Assembly: GCA_020852815.1 (NCBI GenBank)
Contig: JADZAN010000016.1
Coordinates: 117,529 to 181,528 of the forward strand
Direction: 5' to 3'
DNA from: Gemmatimonadaceae bacterium
GTDB lineage: Bacteria; Gemmatimonadota; Gemmatimonadetes; Gemmatimonadales; Gemmatimonadaceae
DNA: 64,000 nucleotides
Shown: positions 63,838-64,000 of the stretch, in pieces
Position numbering within the stretch: position 1 is the stretch's first letter
Layout: every line of letters begins with the position of its first letter
The notes under the pieces: model-generated
What the model was told of the DNA's origin: nothing
Database searches by the model: none
What the model saw: only the letters and a program-made list of their open reading frames with translations
Translations under genes and position numbers: made by a program

Positions 63838-64000
63838 GTTTGATGGGGTGCGGGATTCAGTGTGGGTACTCCCGCGCAAACTCCCGTCCACTCACCTCGC
63901 ACGCGACCGCCCGAATGCCACGCCGCCCCGCGCGCGGCAAAGCCGCGCGCACACCCGGCGCCCGTCTCCCGGCCCCCCGCGCCCGGCCGCCGGTCCCACC
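63838..64000. other. Window end, no gene seen
   Basis: No supportable gene. It contains a further ACTCCCG motif near 63868-63890 and a GCGCGCGGC-AAA-GCCGCGCGC hairpin near 63933-63953, then C-rich sequence to the edge. Confidence 0.5.

Noticed and set aside
63624..63902. Minus-strand 92-codon frame at the window end
   Set aside because: Covers the GACGGG array and hairpin and the end of the previous gene in antisense; no domain or start signal.

Overview
The window looks like a chromosomal segment of a high-GC, diderm bacterium, and I infer a member of the Gemmatimonadota. The basis is indirect: very GC-rich coding sequence, outer-membrane features (a LolA-like carrier, a DUF5916-type barrel, an Omp85-like barrel, several lipoproteins), a short primary-type sigma factor, and gene families common in that phylum and in Bacteroidota. 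No similarity search was possible, so the phylum is an inference. Nearly every base is coding. Genes are tightly packed, with many ATGA, GTGA and even CTGA stop/start overlaps.

Layout. 25-7457 (+): a sigma-54 response regulator, a small membrane protein, an aldehyde dehydrogenase, signal peptidase I, a sigma factor, a DUF983 protein and YajQ. 7572-19839 (+): a 2-hydroxyacid dehydrogenase, rimO, a SpoIID-like protein, a Gfo/Idh-fold protein coupled to a DUF4105 membrane protein, hydantoinase/oxoprolinase subunits A and B, and a DUF5916 outer-membrane protein. 19862-21571 (-): a metallo-beta-lactamase-fold hydrolase and a Crp/Fnr regulator. 22167-27218 (+): rpmE, prfA, prmC, a YlbF-like protein, tmk and an S41 protease. 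27222-42611 (-): a LolA-like protein, a second MBL hydrolase coupled to DAHP synthase, smc with two SPOR-domain genes, a peptidase/propeller/Omp85-barrel protein, rsfS, rplI, a DUF2232-like gene, rpsR and rpsF. 42760-54104 (mostly -): an SRAP protein (+), a lipoprotein, ychF, a four-helix-bundle gene inserted in the opposite orientation, pth, rplY, prs, tRNA-Gln, ispE, a flippase-like protein, a degenerate Hpt protein, pdxJ, a lipoprotein (+) and a VOC-fold epimerase. 54191-63774 (+): trxA, rsmI, and a coupled DUF4159 / DUF4175-like / TPR series followed by a repeat array and an 'asparagine synthetase B'-labelled protein.

How the genes fit together. Housekeeping blocks (rpsF-rpsR-rplI; prs-rplY-pth-ychF; rpmE-prfA-prmC-tmk) are interleaved with envelope genes. 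The smc-SPOR-SPOR-protease/barrel-rsfS run and the rsmI-DUF4159-DUF4175-TPR run are the two envelope clusters with the most unexplained biology.

The most unusual signals are at DNA level. First, an over-represented CGTTAGGC motif occurs about 34 times in its GTTAGG core form and accounts for nearly all TTA leucine codons I noticed. Second, two families of short intergenic tandem arrays (octamer GAGARGAC and heptamer GACGGGR) sit at gene boundaries, sometimes as inverted pairs, and one pair brackets a gene inserted between pth and ychF. Third, a composite array of two 21-bp repeats and a duplicated 177-bp unit lies at 61684-62430. Fourth, at least one essential gene (prfA) has no ATG, GTG or TTG start and appears to begin at CTG.
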